Shown piece after piece: positions 38,739 to 48,956 of a stretch of DNA of 64,000 bases. Within the stretch, counting starts at the first letter, position 1. The number at the start of each line of letters is the position of its first letter. The notes under the pieces were generated by a model, which made no database searches, was not told where the DNA came from, and was given only the letters and a program-made list of their open reading frames with translations. This stretch comes from Mercenaria mercenaria (taxonomy: Eukaryota > Mollusca > Bivalvia > Venerida > Veneridae). Where the stretch lies: NCBI RefSeq assembly GCF_021730395.1, contig NC_069361.1, positions 74,843,001-74,907,000 of the forward strand, read 5' to 3'. Both the position numbers and the translations under genes were made by a program.

Positions 38739-41146
38739 AATATTAAGAATTGCAAAAAAAAGTCTGACATTACGTACACGAGAAATATGACTGATATTCC
38801 ATCGAATGACGACAGCACGAGAAAAACAAATCCTCTCATGAACTTCACGCTGACAGAGTATATGGCGCTGGTTCCCACGTTGCTAAGTAGATTAACAATG
38901 ATTTCCACGGAGGCGAACGCCGCGAATATTGCTCCTGAAATTGCAAATATTTTTAATGTTTTTCGGATATTTCAACCTAAAGTCAGTATAAATTGAAAAT
39001 AATTATATTTGTAACTATTAATAAGAGTTGCTGGTCTTGTGTGGAACTAGTAGTAAATCGGCCACTCAACCTGAAGGTCACATGTCCTGACACAACCTTC
39101 TCCATAGACGCAAGATCTGAATTCTAAAGATATTATAATAAGTTTTCCGTGTTTCTTTGAGTTCAAGCAAAGCAAATATCAACCAATAAAATACGTTGCA
39201 ATTTGCTTCATTATTAAACACTTTTTAGGACGGTAAAACAAAATGAAAGCAGCGACAAGTGCATTACCTTGCTGACTAGGATCAGTTAGAGAGGACGCAA
39301 CACTTCGGATAATCGTTGATTCTAAAGGACCAAAACTAGAGGCCGCTGCCGCTAAAATATGAAAAAAAAAAATACGAGTAAATCTTCTTGTTGATTCTAT
39401 TCTATCAATTTTATAAGCAAGTCTGTGACATTATTTTGTACAGATATCTGTTGGACAAAAACAAAATTTAAACGAGCTTACTGAAAAATATGGTGCATAT
39501 GTATGTTCTTTGACAGAAATCTTGAAAATCGAAACATCTACTTTTAAATATTAAACAAATAAGAAATTACGAACAAGAGCACACCGAAACGTGTACAAAA
39601 ATGTTACAGAATACTGTACCTATGTACAGCATGGAGCTGTTATTAGCGAACGCTGTTAGAGCGAAACAAACAGCGTATGATAAGACACCGATAATAGCAA
39701 TACCGACATCCGGTAGAAACGCCTGGAACACTTTTACTGACCCCACTCCAAACACCATCATTCCAATGGTCCTAGCTGCACCATACCAGCCAACCTTTGG
39801 TAAATAGAGAAGAAACGAGAAGTTACGAGGAGTTACGATATGTTACGAGAGAAGATAGAGCACACAAGTAAACTAGACTGAAGGCGTGGTAGAATAAGTG
39901 CATATCGTTTAGTATTTATCAAATGCTCGTATGGATCTTCACGGCTTTACCATTTTGTACAAATAAAACTAAAATAGCCTCGTATATATATTAGACATCC
40001 GAGTTAAACATGCGAAAGGTTTTATAATCGTAATGCAGTCATCAAGAAATGGTTAATATCGGAACACTACCCGACGTCTCCGGACATGTACTTCCTTATT
40101 CATGTCTTGTGGATGATAATTAATGATAACACCACGGTTCTTACCTTTTCAGCACTCCAGCAGAAGGGTTCAGACATTTGGTATATCGTTTCCGTTCCTA
40201 TACGACCAAGGAAGCTGAAATCACAAAAGCCATGCGCCAGTAACAGAAGTTGGTACTTCCACCGATTGTTGCCAAAGTCCTTAGACACAAAAAATGAAAA
40301 GCTGTTACCAACCACTTCCTTGAGGGATTTGTTTGTTTTCCTTTTCTCTGCAGGTAATGACTCTGGTAAAAGTACCAGCATGATAAAAAAGGCAATGACA
40401 AGGAGAACCGCCGCAACAGCCAATGGAATGTAGAAGTTGTAAATTTGTATAAGATATCCTGCAGCAAAACTGGCTAAAGTTAAAGAAGTTCCAATCATAA
40501 ACATGATATAAGCCATTCCTAAAGTTCTTTGTTTACCAGGTTTGGTAACATCCCCCATGTATGCGAGGCTCACTTGTAGCATAGTGGCATACTGGCCGGT
40601 GAAGCCTTCTAATAAACACGCTCCAATGAAAAACAGCAAATCAAACTTGAAATATATTATTAGAAAGGAAGCGATTAAACGCAAAGTCGTTCCAGAGATG
40701 CCCACACCTAACAAAAATTTTCTGCCAAGCGCGTCTGTATAGGACCCTAATACCAAGTTCGACACTACGGCTGGTATACCTTGAGCTAAGCTGTAGTATA
40801 CCATATACTGGGCAGCCATTGATGTTGCGTCATTTCCGACTTTGAATTCCGGACTACTTTTATTGGCTACGCATCGAGACGAAGACAAGCTATTTATAGT
40901 AATATTTGCTTCCGTTAGTTTTATGTCACGCCATGTTTTGTTTGTATATTCAGTAATGGTATAATATGACATCATATAACCAAACATGTAAACTGAAAGA
41001 AGAGGTCCAATAAGAAATTTCCGCCATGAATTTAGGTCCAACCTTGTCACATCGGAAGAATCTCCGGACGCAGATAAGCTGGCATCTCCATTAATAACTG
41101 TATTTTTAAGCCTATTTATATCACTTTGAATCGTTTGCTTTTCCAT
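38720..41146 (-). CDS. SLC46-family major facilitator (proton-coupled folate transporter-like), 491 aa, four coding exons
   Basis: Exons on the minus strand are 41146-40145 (ends GAAAAG|GTAAGA), 39794-39620 (acceptor TTTACCAAAG, donor ATAG|GTACAG), 39351-39268 (acceptor CATATTTTAG, donor CAAG|GTAATG) and 38934-38720 (acceptor TTGCAATTTCAG). Together they give 492 codons including the stop, matching the usual SLC46 length. Family signs are 12 hydrophobic segments, the motif GSYTDALGRK (134-143) after TM2-3, LVLLPES before the central loop, IIRSVASSLTDPSQQG before TM11, and glycosylation sites N69, N81 and N95 plus C92 in the first outer loop. Family members move folates, antifolates or muramyl peptides with protons across plasma or lysosomal membranes. 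The substrate here is unknown. The last residues (after GISVIFLVYV) are uncertain: a donor at CTCGTGTAC|GTAATG and an acceptor at 38117 could give a different short end. Confidence 0.92.
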
Positions 41147-41645
41147 TGTTCTAATACTTTAAAAAAAATAATATTTATTTTATAAAATTCCTGCTGAACT
41201 TCTTAATTAAAGTAGGTTTATATGATTTTAATCCCAAACATTTGGAAATAAGCTTTAAGCTTTCATCACAATTGAGCTTACATAAATAAGTATAAACTAA
41301 ACTAAACATGTTTGATACATGTACACAAAATGACAGTAACAATACATGATGTAGATACAGAACACTATGCTGTTTATATCAAATACTGTTATCATCTAGG
41401 TGTGTTCATCAAATGAATGTATCGAAGGTTCATAATTATTATCTTATTTACCATATTGTGCACATTTTGTGCTTACACATATCATCGAGTTCATTAAAAT
41501 GCAAATTTGCCAAGTGAGCAATTTCAAAGTTTATTTTTGTTTGTTTGCTTACTGATAAACACTTATACACAACTCCACAAAGTGGTACTAGCGCGATGCG
41601 GTACTCGGTACCAATGGAGACAGGGTTTTGATGGTAACCAAAATA
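41147..41645. other. Upstream flank of the SLC46-type gene
   Basis: No coding frame or repeat is supported. The 5' untranslated region and promoter should lie here, but no diagnostic element is visible. Confidence 0.35.
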
Positions 41646-41647
41646 TA

Positions 41648-42067
41648 CGGTGTTCCGTTTGAACCATCGATATTTTTATTCCTGAACCCTATACCTCGAA
41701 AGTCGAAATCGATAAAAGTCAAAACTACGATTGTGGAAGTCGTGATCACAAAACCACGATGATGAAAACGCGGTATAAATTTGCATTTTCACCATCGTAG
41801 TTTCCTGTTTTCATCATAGTGGTTTTGACTTTCACCATCGAACTTTCGACTTTCATCATCGTAATTTCAACTTTCACCATCGCAGTTTCGACATTTATCA
41901 TCGTGCGAAAGCACGATTATGAAAACACGAAACCAAGATGGTGAAAATGAGAAATGATCGTGCTTTCAATTTACACTATCATAGTTTTGAGTTTTCACCA
42001 TCGCGATTCCAACTTCGGAGGTGTAAGGTTCAGAAATAAAAATATCGATGGTCCAAACGGAACACCG
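41648..42067. mobile_element. MITE with TA duplication and CACCATCG mini-repeats (420 bp)
   Basis: The terminal inverted repeats CGGTGTTCCGTTTGAACCAT and ATGGTCCAAACGGAACACCG extend to CGATATTTTTATT/AATAAAAATATCG, with TA on both sides (41646-41647, 42068-42069). The centre is made of many CTTTCACCATCGTAGTTTCG-like units of about 20 bp on both strands. It is non-coding and lies about 500 bp upstream of the SLC46-type start codon. Confidence 0.87.
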
Positions 42068-42444
42068 TAAAAATGTCATGCGTTGAGAAGTATCATACAA
42101 TTTGTCAAGAAACATGGGCTGACACTAGTTCTTGTACTAAAGACTATTAATACAATATTTAACGAGTAGCTCAGACCAATTTAGTATTTCTTACCAGGCT
42201 ATTTCTTTTTAACACACTCTAGTGTTTTAAGACACACCTGCATGGGATTTTACTTTCTGGTATTGGGGTCATTGGCTGTCTTACTTCTTCATGTAATCAA
42301 TACCTGACAGATTATGTAGGCTAAGAAATTGCAAGTCAGTCTGTATCTATCAATTCTGGTCATATCGGATAAGAGTTTTATACCTCGGTTTAAGAGTCAC
42401 AACTTACCTTGTATACATATTATGATCACAAAAATGATGAGCAT

Positions 42445-42532
42445 GTCAAATGATGATGATGATGATGTTGATGATGGAGATGATAATGATGATGATGGTG
42501 GTGGTGGGGGATGATGATGATGATGATGAGGT
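42445..42532 (+). repeat. (GAT)n / (GGT)n microsatellite
   Basis: GATGATGATGATGATGTTGATGATGG-type repeats are followed by GGTGGTGGTGG and again GATGATGATGATGATGATGAGG. The Asp-rich frame across it is not a gene. Confidence 0.88.
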
Positions 42533-42649
42533 AGAGGTGTTAGGAGAAACTTTGATGCTCAGTCGAACTACTGATTCATTAAGTCAAGAGATAATGATCA
42601 TTAACTAACAAAGTTAAAGAAATTGACGATTAGCATTTATCATTTGTCA

Positions 42650-42795
42650 ATACGTTTCAGTTATTTGACATTTAGCATTAAGTACATTGTATACAGCATT
42701 TGGTATATAGTATGCAGTATTTGGCATTTGGCATTAAGTTATTGGCATTTAGCATTAAATCCTCCGCACTGAGCATTTGGCAATTAGCAGGGCGC
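42650..42795 (+). repeat. Short TTTGGCATT/TTTAGCATT repeats
   Basis: Phrases TTTAGCATTAAGT, CAGCATTTGGTATATAGTATG, TTTGGCATTTGGCATTAAG and TTTAGCATTAAATC recur in an irregular array. Confidence 0.5.
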
Positions 42796-42828
42796 ACCGA
42801 CCTTCCATAGTAATCAAACGTTGCTCAG

Positions 42829-42912
42829 AAGTTTTTACAATCGTGCAACATCGGGCATTTCCGTATACTCCGGTAAATACACTATTGTATTGCGTAGCAT
42901 AAAGGCCGAGGT
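42829..42912 (-). repeat. Dispersed repeat, inverse copy of 35985-36056
   Basis: ACAATCGTGCAACATCGGGC, ATTTCCGTATACTCCGGTAA and GCGTAGCATAAAGGCCGAGG followed by TGATCAGATT are the reverse complement of the segment at 35985-36056, with an added ATACACTATTGT. The frame 42821-43057 crosses it and is not supported. Confidence 0.6.
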
Positions 42913-43469
42913 GATCAGATTGACGTTTTTAATGACAATATATTTGAGATACATGGTGCAAATACTTGGGGTTTTATGCAGTATCCCCAAGACAGTAACA
43001 GAGTTAGCTTTTTACACACCGTTAAACTGGAAATTTATGAAACGTGGATCAGAATAGTTAACTGAATAACAATACCAATAATATCTTTCTATGTGTCTGA
43101 CAAAAACATTTATACTGTGAAAGTAATAATCGAGAAAGATGCACGATGCACAATGGAGCAGATAGGGAAAATGTCAGGCCTTAATTTGTCAGCGATTTTT
43201 TTCTGATTTTAAAAGAAAGGCTAAACCTGCGTAAGGTTTGTGTACACTGAATACCGCATTTAATGACCACTGAGGCAAAAGAGGGACAGGGCAGAAAAAG
43301 CTTCCGCCCTATTCGTCAAATATAAAAACAAGAATTTTTGTCGTTTCAAAGAAAATGTTACAGGTGTGGAGACGCGACTTTACTTTTTTAGCCTGACAAT
43401 AAAGAAAGTAATAAAATATGAGTATGTGAAAATAACAAGATGCCGGTTATTGCTCGGCGGAGCAATAGC

Positions 43470-43895
43470 ATCAGGCGTTTGTGTATGCCGCCCTGTTCTT
43501 TGACTCCGATGGAATTGTGGCTCGAGTCCCTGTCCTAAAAGACAGTAGTGTTACTGGTACATTTTACAAAGAAAATCTGCTCTGCTGTTTTCGATCACTA
43601 CACAGCAAAGCGCCCAAGGACAGAGGAGCGTGACATCAGGCTGCTGCATGACAACGTCCCGGCCCTTCGTTCAGCCGTAGTACATGAATACCTCAAGGGG
43701 AATTAAATCTTGTTTTTACCACAACCATCATATAGCCCTGATCTCTCCCCTTTTGGTTGAACCTGTGCATTAAATCATTTTTGAGGGGCGGGATGGGGGG
43801 GGGGGGGGGGGGGGGCACTTTAAAACGCGCAGCGCAGTTGGAAGCGCTTTGGAGTGGCTTTTGTGCCTGGAAAAGTGTAGACTACTTTGAAGGTC
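43470..43895 (+). pseudogene. Mariner transposase fragment (C-terminal half), defective
   Basis: The plus strand reads VYAALFFDSDGIVARVPVL, then RLLHDNVPALRSAVVHEYLK, ILFLPQPSYSPDLSPF and near the end CAWKSVDYFEG. HDN holds the second catalytic aspartate (codon at 43650) and YSPDLSP the third (43740), the mariner DD34D pattern. An in-frame TAA lies between them, the spacing is 29 intervening residues instead of 34, and a poly-G run with a frame change follows. It is dead, and no terminal repeats were found nearby. Confidence 0.82.
43797..43817 (+). repeat. Poly-G run
   Basis: About 21 consecutive G interrupt the mariner fragment. The length is likely unreliable. Confidence 0.85.
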
Positions 43896-43914
43896 TCACA
43901 TAGGCATTTCTTGG

Positions 43915-45300
43915 AGAATGTTGTTGCAAATTATTGATGTGAACAGTGCGCTCTTTTATTTGTTCATTTTTATTTATTTCCCAACGGATTTGATATAATT
44001 GAGCCGTGCCATGAGAAAACCAACATAGTTTGTTTGCGACCAGCATGAATCCAGACCAGCCTGCGCATCCGCGCAGTCTGGTCAGGATCCATGCTATTCG
44101 CATTTAAAGCCTATTGGAATTGGAGAAACTGTAAGCGAACAGCATGGATCCTGACCAGACTGCGCGGATGCGCAGGCTGGTCTGGATCCATGCTGGTTGC
44201 AAACCCACTATGTTGGTTTTCTCATGGCACGGCTCATATGTTTTAAATCTATTGTGATTTCGTGTCATCGTGTCATTGGAGTAAAGGTATTTAAAGCGAA
44301 ACATGCTGTGTCGGTTAGTATAAAACGTCGTCCTTTCGTCACAAGCAGACACGGCAAATCGGCATTCTGTTGTCATCACGTGTCTTCATACCGAAAACAC
44401 GCAAAAAGAACAGATCGGCATTTTGACGTCCTTCTTCTTCCCGAACACACGCAGATACGACAGATCGGCAGTTTGTTGTTCACTCGAGTCTTCGTAATAC
44501 ACATGCACAAAAAAACCAAATGGCATGATAAACTTAGATGCGAAGACAAATGTATCACTATTTGACACCATGAGTCCACCAATTTTCCTATTCGGATCGA
44601 ATATTCCGATCTGATATTTATAATTATATAAAGTGGTTTATAAGCCGCACAGTCATACATTGCAAACGTGTAATAAGTAGGTGTCCAACAAAAACCCCAA
44701 CCTCTGCAAATTATGGTGAATTTCGACGGTTCTCACGACATGTGAAGAGACATTTACATGTTTATATATTTAACAAAAACAGCTAAGCCGCTCTTTGTTA
44801 TTTCCCAAATATTTCGAAAATTACCGAAGCAATTTCTTGAAAAGCTTACGCTTAGAACGATGTATTGTTTATAATTTTTCAAAAATATGAACAAAATCTT
44901 ACATCATTACACATTAAATGACTTCCCATTTTTGAAAAGTCACAAATTTACACATTGATGTCTAATTTTAACCTAGCGATACATGTTACAAGGGAAGAAA
45001 AAGAAAACGAAAACAAAACTACGTCGTTGTCATACCGTATCTACCGTATCGAAAGAAATCATTTGATATTTGTATACTATTTAATCATTTTTTTTTTCCT
45101 GTAAAAAATCAAGTTATACATTTCTCTTCTTATAAATAGTATCCACCTGTTTTCTGAAAACAAGACTTCTGTGTTAATTTCAGTACTTTAAAAATAGGGT
45201 ATGGTAGTAAAATGGATAAAATCATATCTTTGCGTGATTTAATTTTTTTTGGCAAGTTCGTCATGTTATTAACAACACTATGAACATGTTGATTTCAATG
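43915..45300 (+). repeat. Segmental duplication, copy 1
   Basis: The order of segments matches 61998-64000 in the same orientation. Shared segments are GTTGTTGCAAATTATTGATG, TAAAACGTCGTCCTTTCGTC, CGACAGATCGGCAGTTTG, AACTTAGATGCGAAGACAAA, TTTTCCTATTCGGATC, GTGTCCAACAAAAAC, ACATTTACATGTTTATATAT, GATACATGTTACAAGGGAAG, CGTCGTTGTCATACC and ATATCTTTGCGTGATTT. The copies differ by many small changes and by insertions (a palindromic element at 44001-44235 here; 62395-63165 and a SINE in copy 2). The TCGTCTTCCCGAACACACG repeats inside (44330-44490) create misleading frames on both strands. Confidence 0.85.
44001..44235. mobile_element. Long palindromic MITE (GAGCCGTGCC family), copy A
   Basis: The ends GAGCCGTGCCATGAGAAAAC and GTTTTCTCATGGCACGGCTC are fully complementary. 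The arms run about 100 bp each (AGCATGGATCCAGACCAGCC.., GCGCATCCGCGCAGTCTGGT and their complements) around a loop of about 30 bp (TTTAAAGCCTATTGGAATTG). The site is empty in copy 2 of the duplication near 62060. Frames inside it (44104-44379 minus and others) are by-products. Confidence 0.88.
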
Positions 45301-45368
45301 TAACTTAATTTCAAAGGAAGTACAGTAACATTAATTGTTTAAAAGCTGGCTAAATGTCAAACACATAT

Positions 45369-45592
45369 GAGCCGTGCCATGAGAAAACCAACATAGTGGG
45401 TTTGCGACAAGCATGGATCCAGACCAGCCTGCGCATCCGCGCAGTCTGGTCAGGATCCATGCTGTTCGCTGTTAAAGCCTATTGGACTTGGAGAAACAGC
45501 ATGGATCCTGGCCAGACTGCGCGGATGCGCAGGCTGGTCTGGATCCATGCTGGTCGCAAACCCACTATGTTGGTTTTCTCATGGCACGACTC
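45369..45592. mobile_element. Long palindromic MITE (GAGCCGTGCC family), copy B
   Basis: It has the same ends and arms as copy A (right end CACGACTC with one change). The loop is GTTAAAGCCTATTGGACTTGG. ATAT lies on both sides and may be the target duplication. The plus-strand frame 45354-45653 reads across the palindrome and is not a gene. Confidence 0.88.
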
Positions 45593-46567
45593 ATATGTTG
45601 TAAACGCTGCATGTACACAAGTTACATATATGAGACAAGCAATGCACAATTAAATGGATTTTACACGATGTTTTAAAAATATATAGTCTTTTTTAATTTA
45701 TGTGCATTTTATTACGTGTCTTAGTACTAACTGACTGTAGACAGTAGGATTCTTACACTGAATATAGTTGCAGATAGGAATATCAGGCATTACTGTTCAG
45801 GCGGTAACGAGGCTCTGCAGAGATATTCCCATCAGTGATATAATCTTTGTTTTTAACCATGCCATTTAAATATATAGAACGCTTCATATTTGTTATGCAG
45901 ACATTACGTGTCGTATTATTTACAAACAGTATATTCTTTCTCTGGTTATATATACAGGGAGGAACATTCTACAAGTATAAACGAAAATAGGGTTATAAAG
46001 TTTTCTTTTCCTAGATAATGTTTGGCACTTTGATATAGAATAAAGAAAATTCGTACCAGAAGTTTTAATAATAGTAGGTACCTAATGTATCTAAAATCTA
46101 AAACAAGCTTGGTAGAGAAAGAACTTAAGTATAGGTGGCTAGTAGATCTGTAACAGTTTATCATCAATTAAAACATATCACAACATCAATTTTATGTTCT
46201 TTTTATTGGATATATAAAATACAAATGTTACAAACATATAAAACATTCTAATTACACACTAATCACACATGCGTTGCAGCCTCCTCTTCTATTATTATCA
46301 TATTTATCAACAACAATTATTTACATTTCTGTAACACCTTGCTCTTGTCGTTCCACAGCCATTCGAACCATGCAAATTTACTATGAAGCATTTACGAACC
46401 ACTCATTTCTTTTCATCGTATGTCTATGTTCTATCATACCATGATATACTATGTACTATGTGGCTGATATATAGTTACAAAGGCCGGACAAATGAAATGT
46501 TTGCTTATCATCTTTTCAGATCGCAGGCGTGATTTGGAATTTATTATTTTGGCTGTGGACAATTGTG
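45593..46567. other. No supported gene; echo of the 29.7-kb unit
   Basis: At about 45793-45830 TACTGTTCAGGCGGTAACGA, GGCT and GATATTCCCATC recall, on the opposite strand, parts of the 60-bp unit at 29741-29860. A minus-strand AATAAA at about 46200-46206 might end the transcript of the exons at 47.1-48.0 kb. The rest is A+T-rich without features. Confidence 0.4.
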
Positions 46568-46569
46568 TA

Positions 46570-46728
46570 GTGAAAAAACCCTTTTGATGTAGTAATTTCT
46601 GATGGTGGTTGGCAAAATAGTTATTAGTAAGCTTTGCTGTGGTTGGCAGTACTGCTGACTATATCTGTACAAGAACTCTTTTGCCAACCACCATCAGAAA
46701 TTACAAGAACAAAAGGGATTTTTTTCAC
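46570..46728. mobile_element. Palindromic MITE with TA duplication (159 bp)
   Basis: The arms GTGAAAAAACCCTTTTGATG..GTAATTTCTGATGGTGGTTGGC pair with GCCAACCACCATCAGAAATT..AAAAGGGATTTTTTTCAC. TA lies at 46568-46569 and 46729-46730. The loop contains TTGCTGTGGTTGGCAGTACTG. There is no coding capacity. Confidence 0.87.
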
Positions 46729-47107
46729 TATCTGGCATATATATTTCGGCCTAAAGTATATCTCAGATACTATTATCAGAATTTTATTTGTACTTGAATG
46801 ACAGTATCCTGTGGAATTTGGTTAAATACCTTTTTGGGATGGTGTTGAATAAGAGACCATTCCGAAAATCTGTTTGTGAGACCTAGTTAGATAATATTAG
46901 ATGTATGTGGGATTTAAGAACAATGTAAATTTAGAAATAAAATAGGAAATGAGACAATTAGTCTTCGTAATGTTTGGAAAACCTCATTAATTCTATTAAT
47001 TGTTAAAACGTCATTTCTTTGAAAACTATCTTGCATACTAGTGCAGAAATGCTTCCCACGACATCTTGTTGTAGCATACATTCTTTTGTTTTTGTTGGGC
47101 TAATTGC

Positions 47108-47282
47108 CATGTTTAACAGTACCATGTATGGTGGAACCTGCATTTGTTCCGGGATTCTGTCGGACGCAGAATGGAAAGCACTGGACTCGCACAGGAATTC
47201 CATCTGTGCAGTTCGAATATCCATGTACCGGGCCGCTTTGTTCGCACTGAAAACTGTCCTTGCTGGCCGCAAGATCAAATAG
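47108..47282 (-). CDS. Possible exon of a cysteine-rich secreted protein (sushi-like fragment)
   Basis: One minus-strand frame reads KDSFQCEQSGPVHGYSNCTD then GIPVRVQCFPFCVRQNPG and stops at about 47108 after STIHGTVKHGN. The C..GP..G...C..G....C...C spacing recalls part of a complement-control (sushi) domain. Other frames here are also open (minus 47003-47302 and plus 47019-47282), so the reading is a choice. AG acceptors are available upstream. It may belong with 47636-47983. The family is not certain. Confidence 0.3.
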
Positions 47283-47635
47283 TACCGAACACAGGCTGTC
47301 AACCCTTCAACTTTCTCAATTTTGAGATTTTCCCCAAGAAAACAGAAAATTAAAAGAATACACTGTTTGTGTATCGTTTTTTCCTTTTCTTATACAGACA
47401 CTTTATTCTTAAGGTGTCTAGAAAAAAGGATTGGTTTGTAATTAACTAAAGGATTTAGTACGATTATTAGTGACGCAAGTTAAAAGAGCAACAAACATAG
47501 AAAATTTGCCATTTCCCATTAAAGACAAATTATAAGACCTAACTAAAAAAAATTCAAATATTCTAGACATAAATAATTTCAACAATTGGAATATGCAGGA
47601 AAGTAAGACTTTGTTGACAGCCTGAGATATTCTTT

Positions 47636-47983
47636 TTATTGTTTCGTGCAATTCGCTTGAACCTTTCGTAACTTCTTTAGAAGCATTCTCTTCACCTTTG
47701 GAGCGTTGAACACAGCATCTCTGTGACAAAGGAAGAAGATTCTGTCGTTTAAGCACCGGTAGTTCGACACGATTAGGAACCCTTTTCTCCGTAGTCTGGA
47801 AGGGCTGTATTTGTCCAATGGAATTTTAATGCCGAACACTGTTGGCATTCGTACGAAATACCTTCGGCCGGTGTTCATATCCGTTCGCCGTTTGTACTGG
47901 GTTACCTTAGCAGTTCTCTCTTTGTTTTTTCCGCTGTGTGGCCCACTAATTCTCAGACGATAAGCTATAAAAGATAACATCAT
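47636..47983 (-). CDS. Possible exon, unrecognised basic protein
   Basis: A minus-strand frame of about 110 codons follows a TCTTTTATAG acceptor near 47968 and ends with a stop at 47636. It reads LRISGPHSGKNKERTAK, RRYFVRMPTVFGIKIPLDKY and SNYRCLNDRIFFLCHRDAVF. The composition (many Arg/Lys, balanced hydrophobics) is protein-like. A strong alternative donor, GCTAAG|GTAACC, lies inside it at about 47906. No domain is recognised. Confidence 0.35.
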   Translation of the reverse strand: MMLSFIAYRLRISGPHSGKNKERTAKVTQYKRRTDMNTGRRYFVRMPTVFGIKIPLDKYSPSRLRRKGFLIVSNYRCLNDRIFFLCHRDAVFNAPKVKRMLLKKLRKVQANCTKQ

Positions 47984-48047
47984 GTTTGTTTAAGTAACAG
48001 TGCGGGAACTAAATATCGGGCAGTTTACTAACTCTTTATTATAATTT

Positions 48048-48077
48048 CTCTCATCATCATCATCATCATCATCATCG
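48048..48077 (+). repeat. (CAT)n microsatellite
   Basis: About nine uninterrupted CAT/ATC triplets. Confidence 0.9.
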
Positions 48078-48403
48078 ATAAAATATAAAGCAAATACAAA
48101 ATAAATGCTTTAAGAAACACTTCTTCGTCGTCAAGGTAATATTCTAATTATATTTGAACATTTCGGACCCTTAAAGAATTTTTTGTTATAAATGACTGAC
48201 CGAAGCAGAAGATACAAGTTGACTGCCGTACAGTACATATTACAGGCATGTACACATTCTTAGAACATGCACACTATACGCTAGTAGGATGCAGGAGGAA
48301 GATGTTATATTTCATGACTGAGTGACCATTACAGTGTTGACCTAATATAGGATGAACATCTGTTAAAAATGCAAGAATATAAGCTTTGAATACCAAATAA
48401 GTC

Positions 48404-48702
48404 ATTAAATGCCCATACCAAACATGTTATTTTCATCACATATCATCGACCCCAATAGCTTCATTTTTCGAAGTTTGCCACTCAGAAAAGCATCGTTTCT
48501 AGACGAATGTTGACACGGCGCTGCTGAATTTCTTCTTGGGTAGACATTTACCCCAGAACAGCTGCAATAGAAAAGGTAACTGTTCTTTGTGGCGAAATAA
48601 CTCGCCCTGCAACGTACTCGAGTAAGCTGGTACATATTTTTTACTATTGCGAAACTGTCCAACAGTATGTTTATCTCATTGGAACTGACTCCTAGTAAAA
48701 CT
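48404..48702 (-). CDS. Possible exon of a cysteine-containing protein, unrecognised
   Basis: After an acceptor-like TTTCATATTTCAG near 48703, the minus strand is open to a stop at 48405. It includes RVRCRASYFATKNSYLFYCS, CSGVNVYPRRNSAAPCQHSS and GSMICDENNMFGMGI. A second acceptor (TTTTCTATTGCAG) lies inside at about 48562, so the exon could be shorter. The longer frame to 48929 runs into the neighbouring palindromic MITE and should not be used. It may be linked to the exons at 47.1-48.0 kb. Confidence 0.28.
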
Positions 48703-48720
48703 GGACTGAAATATGAAATT

Positions 48721-48956
48721 GAGCCGCACCATGAGAAAACCAACACAGTGCATTTGCGACCAGCATGGATCCAGACCAGCCTGCGCATCCGCGCAGTCTG
48801 GTCAGATTCATACTGTTCGCTAACGGTTTCTCTAATTGCAATAGGGTTTGAAAGCGAACAGTATGGATCCTGACTATAGACGACACGGATGCGCAGGCTG
48901 GTCTGGATCCATGCTAGTCGCAAATGCACTATGTTGGTTTTCTCATGGTGCGGCTC
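48721..48956. mobile_element. Long palindromic MITE (GAGCCGTGCC family), copy C
   Basis: The ends GAGCCGCACCATGAGAAAAC and GTTTTCTCATGGTGCGGCTC are complementary, with arms as in copies A and B but more changes (for example CTGACTATAGACGACACGGA replaces CTGACCAGACTGCGCGGA). It is the oldest of the three by its mismatches between arms. Confidence 0.87.

Noticed and set aside
42329-42514. Asp-rich small protein
   Set aside because: It is a GAT microsatellite translated.
44104-45653. Several 60-120 codon frames containing ACxxWIQTSLRIRAVWSG-like peptide
   Set aside because: All cross the GAGCCGTGCC palindromes. The same peptide appears on both strands of each copy because of the palindrome.
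48702-48929. Extension of the minus-strand frame from 48405 to 48929
   Set aside because: The upstream third is palindromic MITE sequence.
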